Shown in pieces: positions 11,757 through 26,700 of a DNA stretch of 64,000 bases. Under the pieces are notes generated by a model. The model made no database searches, had not been told where the DNA came from, and was given only the letters and a program-made list of their open reading frames with translations. Source of the stretch: Serripes groenlandicus (lineage: Eukaryota; Mollusca; Bivalvia; Cardiida; Cardiidae); contig JASEVX010000001.1 of NCBI GenBank assembly GCA_031761405.1, positions 113,695,516 to 113,759,515 on the forward strand, written 5' to 3'. Each line of letters opens with the position of its first letter. The stretch's first letter is position 1. The translations under genes and the position numbers were made by a program.

Positions 11757-14700
11757 GTAAGTACACTGTACTTTTATCATATCCATGTTTAGCATTTACC
11801 TACTTGTTGTCTCTTTTCTTACTTGAAAGCATCACTTTAATAACTTTGATGACAAGTTCATTTATCCAGCTGAATTTAAAACTTCATGTTAAATCAATTG
11901 TAGAAGACAAATACATGCGATAATATTTTTACTATAATTCGGTATTTGATTGGCAGCTTGAAGGTTCTCATATTCAACTTTCTTATTTGAACTATGATTC
12001 CTCTGCAAGTAGCAGCTGATTATGCTGCCGAAAGGGGCAGAGCCATATATATAGATTTGCCCTTATCTGTCTGGGCGCATGATTGAGGTTTTTGATGGGT
12101 AGAGGTGTGACCTGAGACAAAGGAAAACAATGAAATTCATTCCATCCACCCTAGCCTATTGTTTCTTAAGTGGTCATTCTTTTGTTTGAAAACAATTTAT
12201 GTCAACCTAAGGGATGAATTCAAGGGATGTCCATCCTTCTGTTTGTCATGCATATTTTCAAAATATATGAGCCAGTCATATATTCACAAGCATGCAAAGT
12301 TGAGCACATGAGTTTTTTGTTGTTGTTTCACCCAACAAAGTTTGGCCCTTGAAAAACACAAAACAAGGGAAAGAATTGAAAACAATTCATAGTTCCCTAC
12401 ATCTTGTACACTTTTTTAGTCCACCCTAGCCTATTGTTTCTTAAGTGGTCATTCTTTTGTTTGAAAACAATTTATGTCAACCTAAGGGATGAATTCAAGG
12501 GATGTCCATCCTTCTGTTTGTCATGCATATTTTCAAAATATATGAGCCAGTCATATATTCACAAGCATGCAAAGTTGAGCACATGAGTTTTTTGTTGTTG
12601 TTTCACCCAACAAAGTTTGGCCCTTGAAAAACACAAAACAAGGGAAAGAATTGAAAACAATTCATAGTTCCCTACATCTTGTACACTTTTTTAGTTTTGA
12701 AATAATTTTACATGAATATCCCTCTTCCAATGTGTCTAAACTGAAACTGATACACTGAAAATCATGACTGTCAGATGCTATGACAGTTCAACTTTATATA
12801 ATATATAGTGCAAGCTTTGAAATTCTCTGAACAAATGAGCATTCTTGAAATAATTTTAAATGAATGATCATATGCTAAAATAGCTCAAACAAAAATTATT
12901 TGCAAAAAATATGGCTACCTGAGGCTGTGACAAATCATGTACTTAGGTGAGTGATTTAGGGCCTACATGACCTTCTTGTTTACTTTTCTTCTTACAGGAT
13001 TGTAGGATATTCCTGAACAATGTTAATTCTAGAAATGATGATCCAACTAAAGGGTGAGTATGTTCTGGTACCTTGTTTACCTGGTGTTTAGTGGCTAGGA
13101 TTTCATTCGGATGACAAGTTTTTACTTCATTGTGTTTTCAAGCTTCAGTCAAAAGGTTTCTTTCCTGAATCTTTCCTCTGGTTATATGGCATTTTGGTAA
13201 CATTATGTGATTTCTTTTGATTTGGCTTGCTATACACACAAGAAAAATGTTTTATAATGCATACAAACAACCTTCCTCATCTTGATTACTGTTGTAAAAT
13301 TTGGGGCAAGTGTAATGGCAAGCTCTTAATGTGACTATAAATGAATTTGCATAGGAATATATTTACCACTATTTGGAGACAAAGTGGGAATTTATTAAAA
13401 GTAAAATCTGTTTCTAGACATAATAAAAAAAAGTTACATGTGTTTATCTGAGATAGTTTCAAAGAAGATGCTTGTTATATGGCATATCATTTACATGTTA
13501 TACCTATACATTCCCCTAAATAACAGTGACCCTAAATTTGTCTTACAATTTTATGCCATATTTTGTTGAGTAGATTTACTTGTAATCAGAAAAAAGAATA
13601 TATATGTTTGTGAAAGAAAGAATTCATTTTATTTTTTCCTGAAGTACCACAAATTGCTATTATGGTGGCATTCATGGGAAACATAATATTAAACTATAAT
13701 GAATAATTCTCCTTCCAAAATTTTGTACCACTGTTTATACTCTTGACATCAATATTATTTTCTATTTCTTGTCAAAGTTCGTGTTCAGTTTGTTTCTTTA
13801 TGATTTTTTCATTGTCATGTTTTCTTCATGTTACTTTGTAAATGTGTACATAATGTGTTTCAGAGGCCCATAGGGAAGACAGGGTATACCCATCTGTGTT
13901 GCCTCTCTAAATAAAGTCTTGATTATTATTATTATTATTATGTTTCATGGTCATATGATTCTAGCTTAATCCTTTTTGTTATTGCAGGGTCTTTTCATTT
14001 CCATGTACTTCAGCTGTTATTGGAAATAAACTGGTAGGTAACTGAAATTGAAATCTTTACCTTCTATCTTGTCCTCTGCATTGGGAACAACCAAGTTTAA
14101 ACTGTGTTGCATAATGAAAAGTAGGCAAAGATATATAATTAAGAGTTGAAAACCTCAGAGGAAAAGAAACCTATGATAACTTCTTGAGAATGTTCTCATT
14201 TTCTCATTTTCCCTACACATATTCAGAAATCGTAGACTCTGCTGAATGGTGATCTAAGGTCATCTGTATCAGGGAAAGGATTCAACTGTTATCTGAATTT
14301 TTCTTTCTTACCTTAAAATGTGTGAAAGTGATGAGTATATTGTAATCAATTGTAATCAATTTTAATGTTTATATTGAAACAACTTTGGAAATATTCAACG
14401 ACTGGGGGAAACGTTCATTTTGCTTATATGAAGCATTTGCTTCTTCTGCCTTAATGTTTTTAAAAGTTGCTGAAAGCATACTCTGTTCACTACAGAAGCT
14501 TCAAAATGGAATATAGATCATGTTCGATCAAAACCTAGAGCAAATTTAAGAACAATATTTTAAACACTCTATAGAGTCGGAATTGTTTGTTTTATAAGCT
14601 TTAAACTTTGTCAGAATGTTTTTGTAAATGATATCTAGGCACATATTGGTCATGTCAAATCAAAAACTAGTTCACTAGGCGAAATTGAAGCAAAATTTTG

Positions 14701-17700
14701 TTAACACTCTGAAATATATTTTTAATTTGAGCATGTCAAAAGTTTGTCATAACGATTGTATTGATGATATCTAGACCAAGTGCGACTATGATCTTAAACA
14801 AGGTTACAAGGCCAATTTCAATGAAAATCTTGTTAACCCTTTCCCTCATATAGACGCTTTCTGATGCCTCTGCAGCAGACGGCTTTTTGAAACATAGTGA
14901 TAAAAGAAGAAATTCCTCAAAACGAGCAATTTCTTCTTTTGCCACAATGTTTTCCACTTTTAGTCATATGTTATCCATTCAATTATAGAGATTTTCTACT
15001 TTTTGACAAAATATGTTCAGTCGTCTGCTGCAGAATTGTTGTATGAGGGAAAAGGTTAACACTTGTATTAGCTTACCTGACTGCAGAATTAGTTATTGTG
15101 ATTGACTATATGGTTGGTATAACTCATAATGGCCCTCTTGTTTTAGGGAATAATACATATGTCTTGTTTGAAATGTAGCTCATTAGCATATTTTATTGGT
15201 GGACCTCTAGATATGAGTGTTATTGTAATTGATTTTAGCTAAGTAAGCCAGATGATCCCAATTATGAAGAGTTTTGGATAGACTTCAACATTGGTAGTAT
15301 GAGAATTACTCTGTTTTGTGAACAGTCAGATACAGCCAGTCAGGTTTGTAAAATTTAATATGCTTCATTTATTTTCAAATTTGAATATTTTTGACGAAAG
15401 GCATGCTTATTATAATCATAAAACTTTGTCCAGGCCATTTTTATACTGTATGACTTAAAATATAAAAATATAGTAAATGAGGTATGGCTCATACATCATG
15501 GGAAAAGGTTGCATCTTATACCAAAATAAAAAATATCTGTGACCTGGCCGTTTACCTTTGCATCAAGAGTGCAATCCTTTAACAAAGTTGTTTTTTATTA
15601 CCTGGATATGTAATATGGCAACAGCTGTTGAGATTTTTCAACAAAAAAACTCTTGTTACATCTATGCATTGCCATTACTTTCAAAACTTTCATGTGATGT
15701 GACTCATATTTAAGTTCAAAATGTTGGTTTATAAACATAACATTTGGTTAGGTTTCTTGCAAAAACAGCATTTATATAGTCACCAGTGAATGATTACTGA
15801 TTATTACTATTATTAAATCTTGTATGAAATTCCAGTTAGATCATTGAATTCAATTACTCTCTATGTTAAATTAGTCTCTTCTACATTTGAAGTATCTGAA
15901 GAATGGCATGACAACCTAAACATGCGTATTAATGATTGTGAGTCAATTTGAATAAGCATTGTGGGAAAAGTTGAATAAGTCATTTATACTAGAATTAATG
16001 TTTAACTGTCCTAATACATGTATATACCAATAGGGATCCCAAATGGAAGAAGGACTGTGGGAAACATTAGAAATCTGCAAATCTAATGTAGACAAGTATT
16101 CAATAAGTAGTAAGTACAGAAATGATTGTTTATTATTCAGCTTTAGTAATATAATATAAGGTTATATTCCCTTTCAATGAAATATGAACAATAAGACTAG
16201 TGGCAACTTTCCTAATTTCCTAATTTAAACCAAGAAAGCAAATTTAAGAACATTCTTAAAAGGCCATTAAAACAATACAAATAGGCAAAACATTAACAAT
16301 CCAAATGTAATTCATTTTTCATGTTATTTCAAGTATAAAATTATTAATTTATGCTTATAAGTGTATATACTGCTTGTATATGGGTTGGAGGTCGAAATAC
16401 TAGATGAAACAATTGAATTGAATTGAAGTACCGTAACATTTGATATTGGAATTTTAGCCAGAGCACATCTAATCTTGTGACTAGGACTTTGTGACCAGCC
16501 AACACTCGGATTAGACTAAGCCTTTGCATAATGATCAGATTCATCAGTTTTTGCCCATTTACTTTAATATTCAAACTTTCCAAAATCAAATGAAGGAGAA
16601 TCTTTATCACTACAAGTTAGCATAATTAAACAAGTACCGGTACATGTATGCAAAATTGTCACATTTCAAACTTTCCTGTTGCAACTGGCAATTGCGGATA
16701 AGATTTAAGAATAACGGGTAGCATCTTTCTCATGAGTGTTATAACTGCTACTTTAATTCAATCCATTTCACTGTCAGAACAAATAAACAGACAAGATTTT
16801 TTTTGTTTTTGAAGAATGAAAATGGCAAGATTTCATAGGCATATTAATTTAACCCTTTCCCTCTTATGACAATTCTGCAACGGACGACTTTGAACATATT
16901 TTGTCAACAAATAGAAAATCTCTTTAATTAAATGGATAACCCAATGACTAAACGTGGAAAACATTGTGGCAAAAGGAGAAATTGCTTGTTTTGAGCAATT
17001 TCTTCTTTTGTCACTATGTTTTCAAAAAGCCGTCTGCTGCAGAGGCGTTGGAAAGCGTCTATATGAGGGAAAGGGTTAAAGATGTTTACACATACAGGTA
17101 TTTATACCATTTTCAACTTGACTAGTTATAAATACATGCATACATTTTCATTGGTGTGTATTCTATCAGTACTAGTCTTTTTACATGTGGTTAAAAATTA
17201 GACACCTTTACAACTTTACAACTCATGAAAAGAACACTGAGAGTTTTATTTTGAGTAAAGAAACAAAAAGGTAATAAGTCTAAAGTTGTGTTACAATAAC
17301 TTGTTAGCCCATCTGTTTTTCAAAATAAAAGTTGGGCTATTGTGATACCCTTGGTGTCAGTGTCGTTTGCATCGTCACAAATATTAAACCTTGCCTCATA
17401 ACTCAAAAACACCTCAACATTTTCAAATGAAACTTAGTACACATGTTCCTAGGAACAATACTCATGTCTATACCAATTCTCGTAACTCTTAGAAAAAACA
17501 ACTTATGAGCGTAAGTGTTCACTTTGCGGTGATCTTGTTTTTAATTTTTCTATCAACTGTCATTAAAGCAGTCACTTACTGACTTTCTTGCCAGGGACTG
17601 ATTTGTCCCTTTGAACACTCCAGTTTTTTAAATATGAATTGTCTTTCCTTTCTTAGCGGAGAATGACACAGTTTTACTTGAGATTAATTTGAAGAATCCT

Positions 17701-20700
17701 ATTTGCCAACTGTATCCAAGTCAGCATTACAGTGAACAAGGAGACAGCATTACTGTGGAGTTTGTACCAGACTTAGCTGACTTTATATCTCATGCAGCCA
17801 ATCAGACTTTTAACTTTGAAAAGGTAGCTTTTTGTGCTGTGCCAATTTGGTTGCAGGCATAGTGTTTCACTTTATGTACATCTTGTCTTTCCTCATAATT
17901 GTTCTAATCAGTTTCTGCTCATTATCCCCTTCCCCAAAGGCGGATGGGTTATTGTTTGCATTTTCTTCCCATCCTGGGCCATATCTAAGGCATGGATGGA
18001 TGACTTTGATTAAAACTAGATGGAAGTGTCAACCAGCAGAGTTATGTCCTATTGAACTTATTTGTTTATGTCATGTATATCATGGTTGATATCACAATTA
18101 ACTTGTTAACACTACACTTTTGAGGCCACATTGAACATAAAATATTCATGACAGTTCTTCAGAACTTTCATCTCCATCAAAGCTTTAAACTGGGTCATGT
18201 TGTGGGATAAAATAAAAAAAGTTTTATGGTTTCCTTACATTTTCTTTGCAATGCATGAATTTTATCACTGATACAATTTACACTAGTTTGATTTCACCCG
18301 TTTCACAAGCAAGTCATTTGTTTGAATGATGTTCTTCTTATTTTGATTTTAGCCAAAGAAAATTAAAGTGTCCACTGTAGAACTGCCACTGCAGATATCT
18401 GTAAAAGATCAAGTAAGTATACATGCACACATACACAATCAATGATGTCAAACCAAGAATGAATATACTACTCATTTTATAAACATATTTAATTATTTGA
18501 GAGGTATGAAAAGATTTAATATGTTTTAGTTTAAAACCATTTTCAACAGAATTTTAGTTATATCATGACTATATTACATTCATCAATAAGCTATTAGTGA
18601 GGCTATAGAGTCCTATGCTCAGAAATATGCCTTGCCAAGGGGTACTCAATGTCACATCAGGGAGGTCTGGCCTCAAATATTGTAAATATTGTTCTTAACC
18701 CTTTCCCTCATATGACAATTCTGCAGCAGACAACTTTGAACATATTTTGTCAAAAATTGGAAAATCTCTATAACTGAAAGGATAACCTAAGACTAAAAGT
18801 GGAAAACATTGTGGCAAAAGGAGAAATTACTCGTTTTGAGCAATTTCTTCTTTTTATCACTATGTTTTCAAAAAGTTGTACGCTGCAGAGGCATCAGAAA
18901 GCGTCTATATTAGGGAAAGGGTTAAAAACCACTCCACCACCACTGATTTATAGAGATAAGTGAAGGATTAGGTTAGCAAATATATATGTAGTTCTTGTTT
19001 ATTCAAATTTATAATACTTCTGAGACCCTCTGCACTTAAGAAAACAATGTGGAAGAATAAGAAATTGCTCAAATTAACAATTTCTTCTTTTCCCACAATT
19101 ATTTCAACTGCATCAAAATTTTGATTAAAAGTTTTCATATTTAATTTTTATCCCCCGCTTTTTCGAAAAAAAAAGGGGGGTTATTAATTTGGGTTTGTCC
19201 GTCTGTCTGTCTGTCTGTCACACTTCGTTTCCGTACAATAACTGCCACAAAAAGTTTGTTGCTGTTTCCGTGCAATAACTACCACAAATGTGACCCTTTT
19301 TTATCGAACTTGGTAACAAGGTTAAATGCTTTAAGGGCTAGGCCAACTTCGATCGTCACTTTCGGCGGACTTTATTCGGTGGAGTTATGGCCCCTTAATT
19401 AACAAAAAATGTCCGTTTCCGTGCAATAACTACCACAAATGTGAACCTTTTTTTTTCAAACTTGGTAACAAGATTAAATGCCTTACGGGCTAGGCGAAGT
19501 TCGATCGTCACTTTTGGCGGACTTTATTCGGTGGAGTTATGGCCCCTTAATTAACAAAAAATGTAGTTTGTTGCTGTTTCCGTGCAATAACTGCCACAAA
19601 TGTGAACCATTTTTTTTCAAACTTGGTAACAACCTAGGCCAAGTTCGATCGTCACTTTCGGCGGACTTTATTCTACAATATTTCCTGCAAGCGGGGGATA
19701 TAAATTTCATGAATTTGCTTGGTTTTTTTCTCTTATGTTTTTCAATCGGACATAAAATTATCAAGTAAATGTTTTATTTAATTCCAGTTGAGACATCAAT
19801 GATTAATACAATTAAATAAAAGCATAATTATACCCCCAGATAAATAGTATATGGGGGCTATATAGGAGTCACGCTTGACGGTCCGTTTGTCAGTCGGTCC
19901 GTTGGTCTGTGGACATTTCTTGTGAACACTATTTCTCAGCAACCCTTGGTCAGAATTCTATATAACTTTACAAGAATGATTGATACCAAGCCTAGTTGTG
20001 CGTAATGTCGGCGTGTTGTACTGGAATTATTTTTAAATGAGTTATGGCCCCTTGAATTTCTCATACATATTACATATATGTCCATATTTTGTGAACACTA
20101 TTTCTCAGCAACCCTTTGTCAGAATTCAATATACCTTCACAAGAATGATTGATACCAAGCCTAGTTGTGCACATTGTCGGCGTGTTGCACTGGAATTATT
20201 TTTAAATGAGTTATCATATGGCCCCTTGAATTTTTCATACATATGTATATATTGTCAGGCACCAGCTGGGGGTATTCATCACCTTCACAGTGATATTTCT
20301 AGTTGATATATAAATTGATTTTAGAATTCAATGCTCTATATTCTTCAACTATGAATGAATACCTTTAATCTTTCACTTATTGAATTGAATTTTAACATGT
20401 CTGCAATAACCACTTTATCATATTTCACGCTACCTATTTGAAACTGGGGATCAATTTATTTGTCAATCATTGCATTATGAATCTGTTTATACCATTGAAT
20501 TAATTGAATTTGCTTGTTATGAGCAAGGTAATGTAACGGAAAGGAATGTTATGAAGATCCATATATTTTGTTGTTGTTTTGTAGTTGTTTCATAATTTAC
20601 AACTGATGTTATACATTTTTATTGACACTTTTTTTGAAGGATTTTCATGAAGAATGTACAAAGAAGTCCAGGGAACAGATAGAACATAGAATGAAAACCC

Positions 20701-23700
20701 CGATTGATTCTCAGGATCAGGTCAGCTCACAGAGTAGTAATGGAAAGAAGAAGAAAGTGTCCGTTCCCACGGTAGCTTTGCAGCTGTTCTCAGCACCTAT
20801 CTCTATTCCTTCTTCGGGAACTGAGACTAAGAAAGGTAATAAAAAAATCATGAATCTATTTAACGTTATAAATAGATGTCCTGAACACTTCCGCAGTCAT
20901 ACAAAGGAGTTTATTGATGGCAAAATTCTACAAGATTACATGACAGACAGCATTTTATATCTAACCATATTTCTAGACAATGAACAATTAATGATCTCTG
21001 ATTTTGTTTGTTAAACTCCTTTTACCTCTTTCGCAAATATACAGTACAGATTAATAATCGATTATTTAAGAAGATAAGTTAGTAGATTAAAGTGTGTCAG
21101 CAGCAAGATAGATACAATAGCTAAGTTGTTTTGTAAAGTAAACAGTCACCATAATTTTGTTCATTCAACCAAATCCAATGACCAAACATGCTAGATATTT
21201 ACACTACCTTTTCCCTATGATTTATTCATTTATCTGGTTCAGTCAACTTTTGATAACATTGTTGAAAAAGGAGTTTTTGATTGAAACAAATATTTTCTAC
21301 TTTTCCGTAGCTTTTGACACTGCTTCAACATTTCTGGATGGTATAATATTGTTTAGGGGCTTTTTCAAAACAGATGATGCTTTAACTGTCATCAGGTAAA
21401 TGGTCAATACAGAATTAACAAAATCGTGACAGGCAGCATCTCTGAATTAAAACCTTTTGCTAAATTGAATTGTAGAAACCTTTACTTCAAAAGATATGAA
21501 GACTCCAAAGACACCTACAGAAAGTACCAAAGGCAGAGTCAAAGTAAAGACCCCTGTTGTTGAAATAGGGGATTCAGTAAAAAAAGATAGAAAATCAAGT
21601 AAAGCTAAACGAAACAAGAAGAATAAAAGTAATGAACATTCCATAGAAATTGGTAAGCTAATGGAACATATTTCTACTGACCTTACATCTTAAATAATAC
21701 GCCATATAATGCTATGACATATGAGGTAATCAAGACAAGATTTGATGCCTGTAAATTGATTATTGGAAGTACATTGAACAAAAAACATTTCTAGTAAAAG
21801 CTCCAAATTCGAAGGTAACCTTCAACAGATTTCTTTAGTTTTGGTGTCTGACAAACATTAAGCTAATATATATTTTCATATATTATTTTTTAGATCAGAA
21901 CAAAAATCAAATGATTAATGTTTTTCTTTATTTTTTCAGATGCATGTAATCAGGAAGACATAATAATACAAGAATCACAAGAAAAAGTAAATGAAGTGAA
22001 CAAAATTGCCTCAATCAACCAAAAGTAAAGCATGTTTAATTTTAAACTTCAGTAGCACTACATTTACCTTCATTCCTTTTCTTTGTTGCTATCTGTCTCT
22101 TTATCCATCATGCTTTGACAAATTGGCACTCTTTCTAACCCTTTCCAACTTGCAGATGCACATGTACAGCAGACGAATTTTGAAGACATTGTGGCAAGAG
22201 GAGAAATTGATCATAATAAGCAATTTCTCCTTTTGCCACAATAGTTCCAACTCTGTTAAGTAATTATACTTTCATTTATAGAGATTAAGCATCTTTGTGC
22301 CCAGATGTATTCAAAGTCATCTTCTGCAAGTTTGTCGTATGTGGGAAAGGGTTAATGTAAAGATGTGTCTTTTTGATAAAAGGACGACTTAATGTTAAGA
22401 AACCTCATCAATTTTTAAATATAAATTGTACATTATTTATTACCTGATATTGCCTACTTTGAAGACATCAGAAGAAAAAATTCTTTAAACAAGGGATCAT
22501 AATTTTGATGCAGTGAGTAGAAAATGTTGCGAAAAAAGTTTGTCTGCTGCAGAAACATCCAATGTCTTCTGATTAGATATATTAAAAGCTTTCATCCACA
22601 AAGGAATACTGTGAATTTGAAAAGATAAGAATTCACAAATAAACTTGAGTTTTGTGTTGCCTGTCTTGGTCGCCTGTCCATCCATCTGTATGTATGTCCA
22701 TCACACTTTAACTTACAGACTTATTGAAAAAACAACACACATATTCTCCTCTAAATACCTGTCAGAATAACTGTGAAAACACTACAAATACAAAAATAAT
22801 GTAAACATATTACAACATTTCATTGAATGAAATCTTTCATCTATGATGTTTATCTTCCATTATGTTTAATACTTTGTTCAGAGGTTTATCTTCCATTCTG
22901 TTAAATACTTTGTTTTTTCCAGAGACAATGTAGATGATTTCCAAAATGACAGCGGACTTGGTCCTCATGAAACAGTGCCAGCTGATGATACCAGTGTAAA
23001 CAAGTTAGATACTAATGAAGCAAAGGTACATGATGTAGATGACAATGACAACAAATTCAATACAAAGGTGAATCTAGGATTACAATGTATATAATTTCAC
23101 ATAGATTAAGAGTGTTTGTGGATAATTTTTAATAAATCTTGGGAAACAAAATTATTAGAATACAACTTTAGTTGATATGAGTCGCTTATGAATTCTCATT
23201 TGGCCACCAGTGTTATTCTGTATCTGCAAATGAATTAATAGTTGTTCTTTTTTTACCCAGATCTAGGAACTAATGTTCTATGAAAATCTTATAACTATTA
23301 AGATCACCTGAGCCAAAGGTTCAGAATGATCTATTCTGATCACTAACTGTCTGTTACTAACTTTAAGCTTAACCCTTTCCCTCATATAGACGCTTTCTGA
23401 CGCCTCTGCAGCAGACAGCTTTTTGAAAACATAGTGACAAAAGAAGAAATTGCTCAAAACAAGCAATTTCTCCTTTTGCCACAATGTTTTTCTACTTTTA
23501 GTCATAGGTTATCAAAATTCAATTATAGAGATTTTCTATTTTTTGACAAACTATGTTCAAAGTCGTCTGCTGCAGAATTGTCGTATGAGGGAAAGGGTTA
23601 AACAACATTTCCTCCTAAACAAGTGGACAAATTTTAATCCAAACTTCAAATGAATGTTCTTTTGGTGGTATTCTTTCAAAATTGTTCAAAGAATAAAATT

Positions 23701-26700
23701 CTATGGTTGAGAACCTTGGTTGCTGCAGCATCAGAAAGGGGCGAAAATGCCAAATCTTTAAAAAAAAATCTCCTCTGAATCCCAGTTGCTTGCAAACAAT
23801 GTGTGTGGAAGTCAAGGAAACACCTGTGTAGGTGAACTGGCCGCCTTGATATGACTGAAGAATTGCTGGAACCAGCATTAAACCCTAATCAATCAATCCT
23901 CTAAATCCTCTTGTCAGATTCCAGTATTACATGTTAGAAATACTCTTTGGCTGACCTTCGACAAAACTTTGTTCAAGCATATTGATTGGTTGAAAAACAT
24001 GGCAGCCAGGCGGCATCAGAAAATCGGCTAAATATCTAAATTTTAGTTAATTTTCAGATCAATATGTGTAAAGATGAAACTCCGCAGAAGCAGATTGACA
24101 ATATCTACGACTCAAATAATGATTTCCGTGAGTTTGATGATGACATCCAGCTAGGTCAGGAAACACGTAAGAGTAGCCAAGAACAAGATGACGAAAGGAG
24201 CATCAGTAGCCAGGAAAAAATTATGCAAAGAGACTTTACAAATTTCACTAAAGGCAAACATTTAAGTCAAGGTAATTTTGGTTTTGATGACTTAGATGAC
24301 ATTGACAGAGTTCCTGAAACTTTGGATACAAAAAGTTCTGATGAAGACAAACCAAAGGATGACAGACATACTAATGTAGTACAAAATGAAAGTAGAAGGG
24401 AGAGGAAATATGTGCATGATGAAGTCACATCAGATTCAAAGGAGTCAAGAATATCCACTAAAAAGAAAGCTGGACAAAAATCAAAACCGGAAAAGAAAAT
24501 GAGTAAAGTAGAAAAGAAAAAGTCCTTTACAGATGTTGATGAGTCTTTAAAAGAATTGTGTGGCCTGGATGACAGAGAGAATCATAAAATATCACACAAA
24601 ATGATAACAAAAACCACAACAGCTGTTAAAGATAGTTCTTTGAATGATGAAAGAAATCACTTAAGTCAAGAAGAAATTTATAGTTTGTATACATTCCATG
24701 ACCCTGAGGTTGATTTTGATTCAGTTTCTCGGCCAGACTCAAAGAAACCTTCAAATGGAGTGGGCCCTGTAGCTCATGAGCAAATATCTGAAGGAAAAGA
24801 TAAAACTGAAAAAATCAAAATTAAAATGAAAGAGCAAAAGAGTGTTCATGATGATAAAAAAACTAAAAAGACAAAGGATGCTCTTAAAAATGACAATTTT
24901 AAACCTGAAACAAGAGTAGGTTCTTCTAAATCAAAAATTGAAATTAAAAATGGCTCAAATGAAACAAAAACAGGTAGGAGTTTGAGATCAAGGATAAATA
25001 AACCAAATTATAAAGATGTTGCTGAAAGTGAAAGCATTTGTCAAACTGAATCCATTATGTCTATTCACAATGCAGAAGAAGAATGCATAACTAACCTGAA
25101 TAATGATCTTGACAAAGAAAAGAATAAAAGTACAGCTCTTTTGTTTCAAGATAATAAACAAAGTGAAAAAACGGTACTTGACAATAAGACATTTTGTAAC
25201 AATGTCGAAAGACAGAAAAAAAACAAAATCAATTCTTCTAAGGTAGATTCTGTTGAGAGCAAGATGGTCACTGTTAACAGTGATGAATCTGACACAGATG
25301 TACAAGATTGTTCTAATGTGCAAGAAGAGCAAATGCACGGTGCTGAAATTGATGAGAGTATTAAATCAATTGACAAAGAATTTGATGAATCTCTGTATGT
25401 TGAGACTGATGACAGTTGCAATGCAAGAAATTATATAATGAACTACAAAGAAAAGAAAAGACGACGGTCCTCCATTAAGAAAAGAGAAAGTCTGAAAACG
25501 CTCCCAGTAAAATCCAGTTTAAGCAAATCAAATAAATTAAGTAAGTCAGACAAAGAAATACAGGAAGTTGATACAAAGAGCAAAAGGGGGAAAAGTAAAA
25601 ATGTTTCTTTTGATGATTCTGTATTAAAAGACATTTCTCCAATTAAAAGACCCTCAAAAGACAAAGTAGTGAAACACACTTCATTAGATAAGGGAGGCAA
25701 GTCAAGTGAAATGAATGAAAACAAACCTAGCATGAATAAGGGAAATAAAGGAGAGAATAAGAAAAACTATCCAGTGCAATTTTCCTATTCTAAAATTGAT
25801 TCCAAATGGGACAAGATACAAAAGTCACAAAGAGACAAGCCAGGTGTAGGCTATGATCCATTTGACTTTGATGAACAGACTGATAACATCTCTAATACAT
25901 CTGAAAGGATAGGCAGATTAGATATTTCAAAGGAACTTAATAAAAAACATGGAAATAAATCCACCAAAGAAAAAATTAACAAGTCAAAATCAAAAAAGAA
26001 AATGTCATCGGAGTGTAACCAAATTAAAGCCATCAACATATCAGATAATGGAACTTATGATCAAACTTATGATCATGATACTTCTGCATCACTGATGGTG
26101 CAGGATCATGTCACAAAGAAATGGCATAGATCAAATGATAACAGACACAAAGAGGCAACAGATGAAGCCAACAAAGAAAATAACACAGTATGTATATAAA
26201 GTTGTATATACATGTACAATAGTGATATTACAATTGTGCAAGTTCAGTAAAATAGTTTCAGTACAACCAGGGACATAGATAATCTACGTCCCTGGTACAA
26301 CTTGGACTTTGTTCAAGTGTTTCCCTATAAAATATGTTTATGTGATAGGAACGTCCTGCATACCTTTTTAGTCTTAATCATTTGTTAAAGCAAAGTACCA
26401 ATGCTCAGTATTAATCGCCCAAAATCAGTAAAAACATGTCACTTTATGTAACTTTAAAATTCAAAGACTGGATTAAGTTTTGTATTATTCTTTATATGGA
26501 TGTTGTAGTATTATAGCTATTTCATGTTTTACATTTTGTTACAATTCCCTAATCCCTTTCCAAATGCTGAGTTATTTTCCTGCTCTTTCAGCAGATGACT
26601 TTCTTTTTCTGTAAAGCAAAAGGAGAAATTGCTGATATGAAAAATGTCTTCATTATTATACCCCCTTCGAAGAAGAGGGGGTATATAGGAGTCACTGTGT

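Noticed and set aside
20622..21014. 130-residue open frame as a complete protein
   Set aside because: It is the exon 20640-20835 read through its donor into the intron.
22923..23025. Alternative end of exon 18 at AAG|GTACAT
   Set aside because: Also in frame, but the GTGAAT donor at 23068 is stronger and the extra 42 bases stay open; both isoforms are possible.
24988..26039. Minus-strand open frames inside the 2.1-kb exon
   Set aside because: Antisense shadows of a Lys/Ser/Asp-rich coding exon; no independent motif or splice support.
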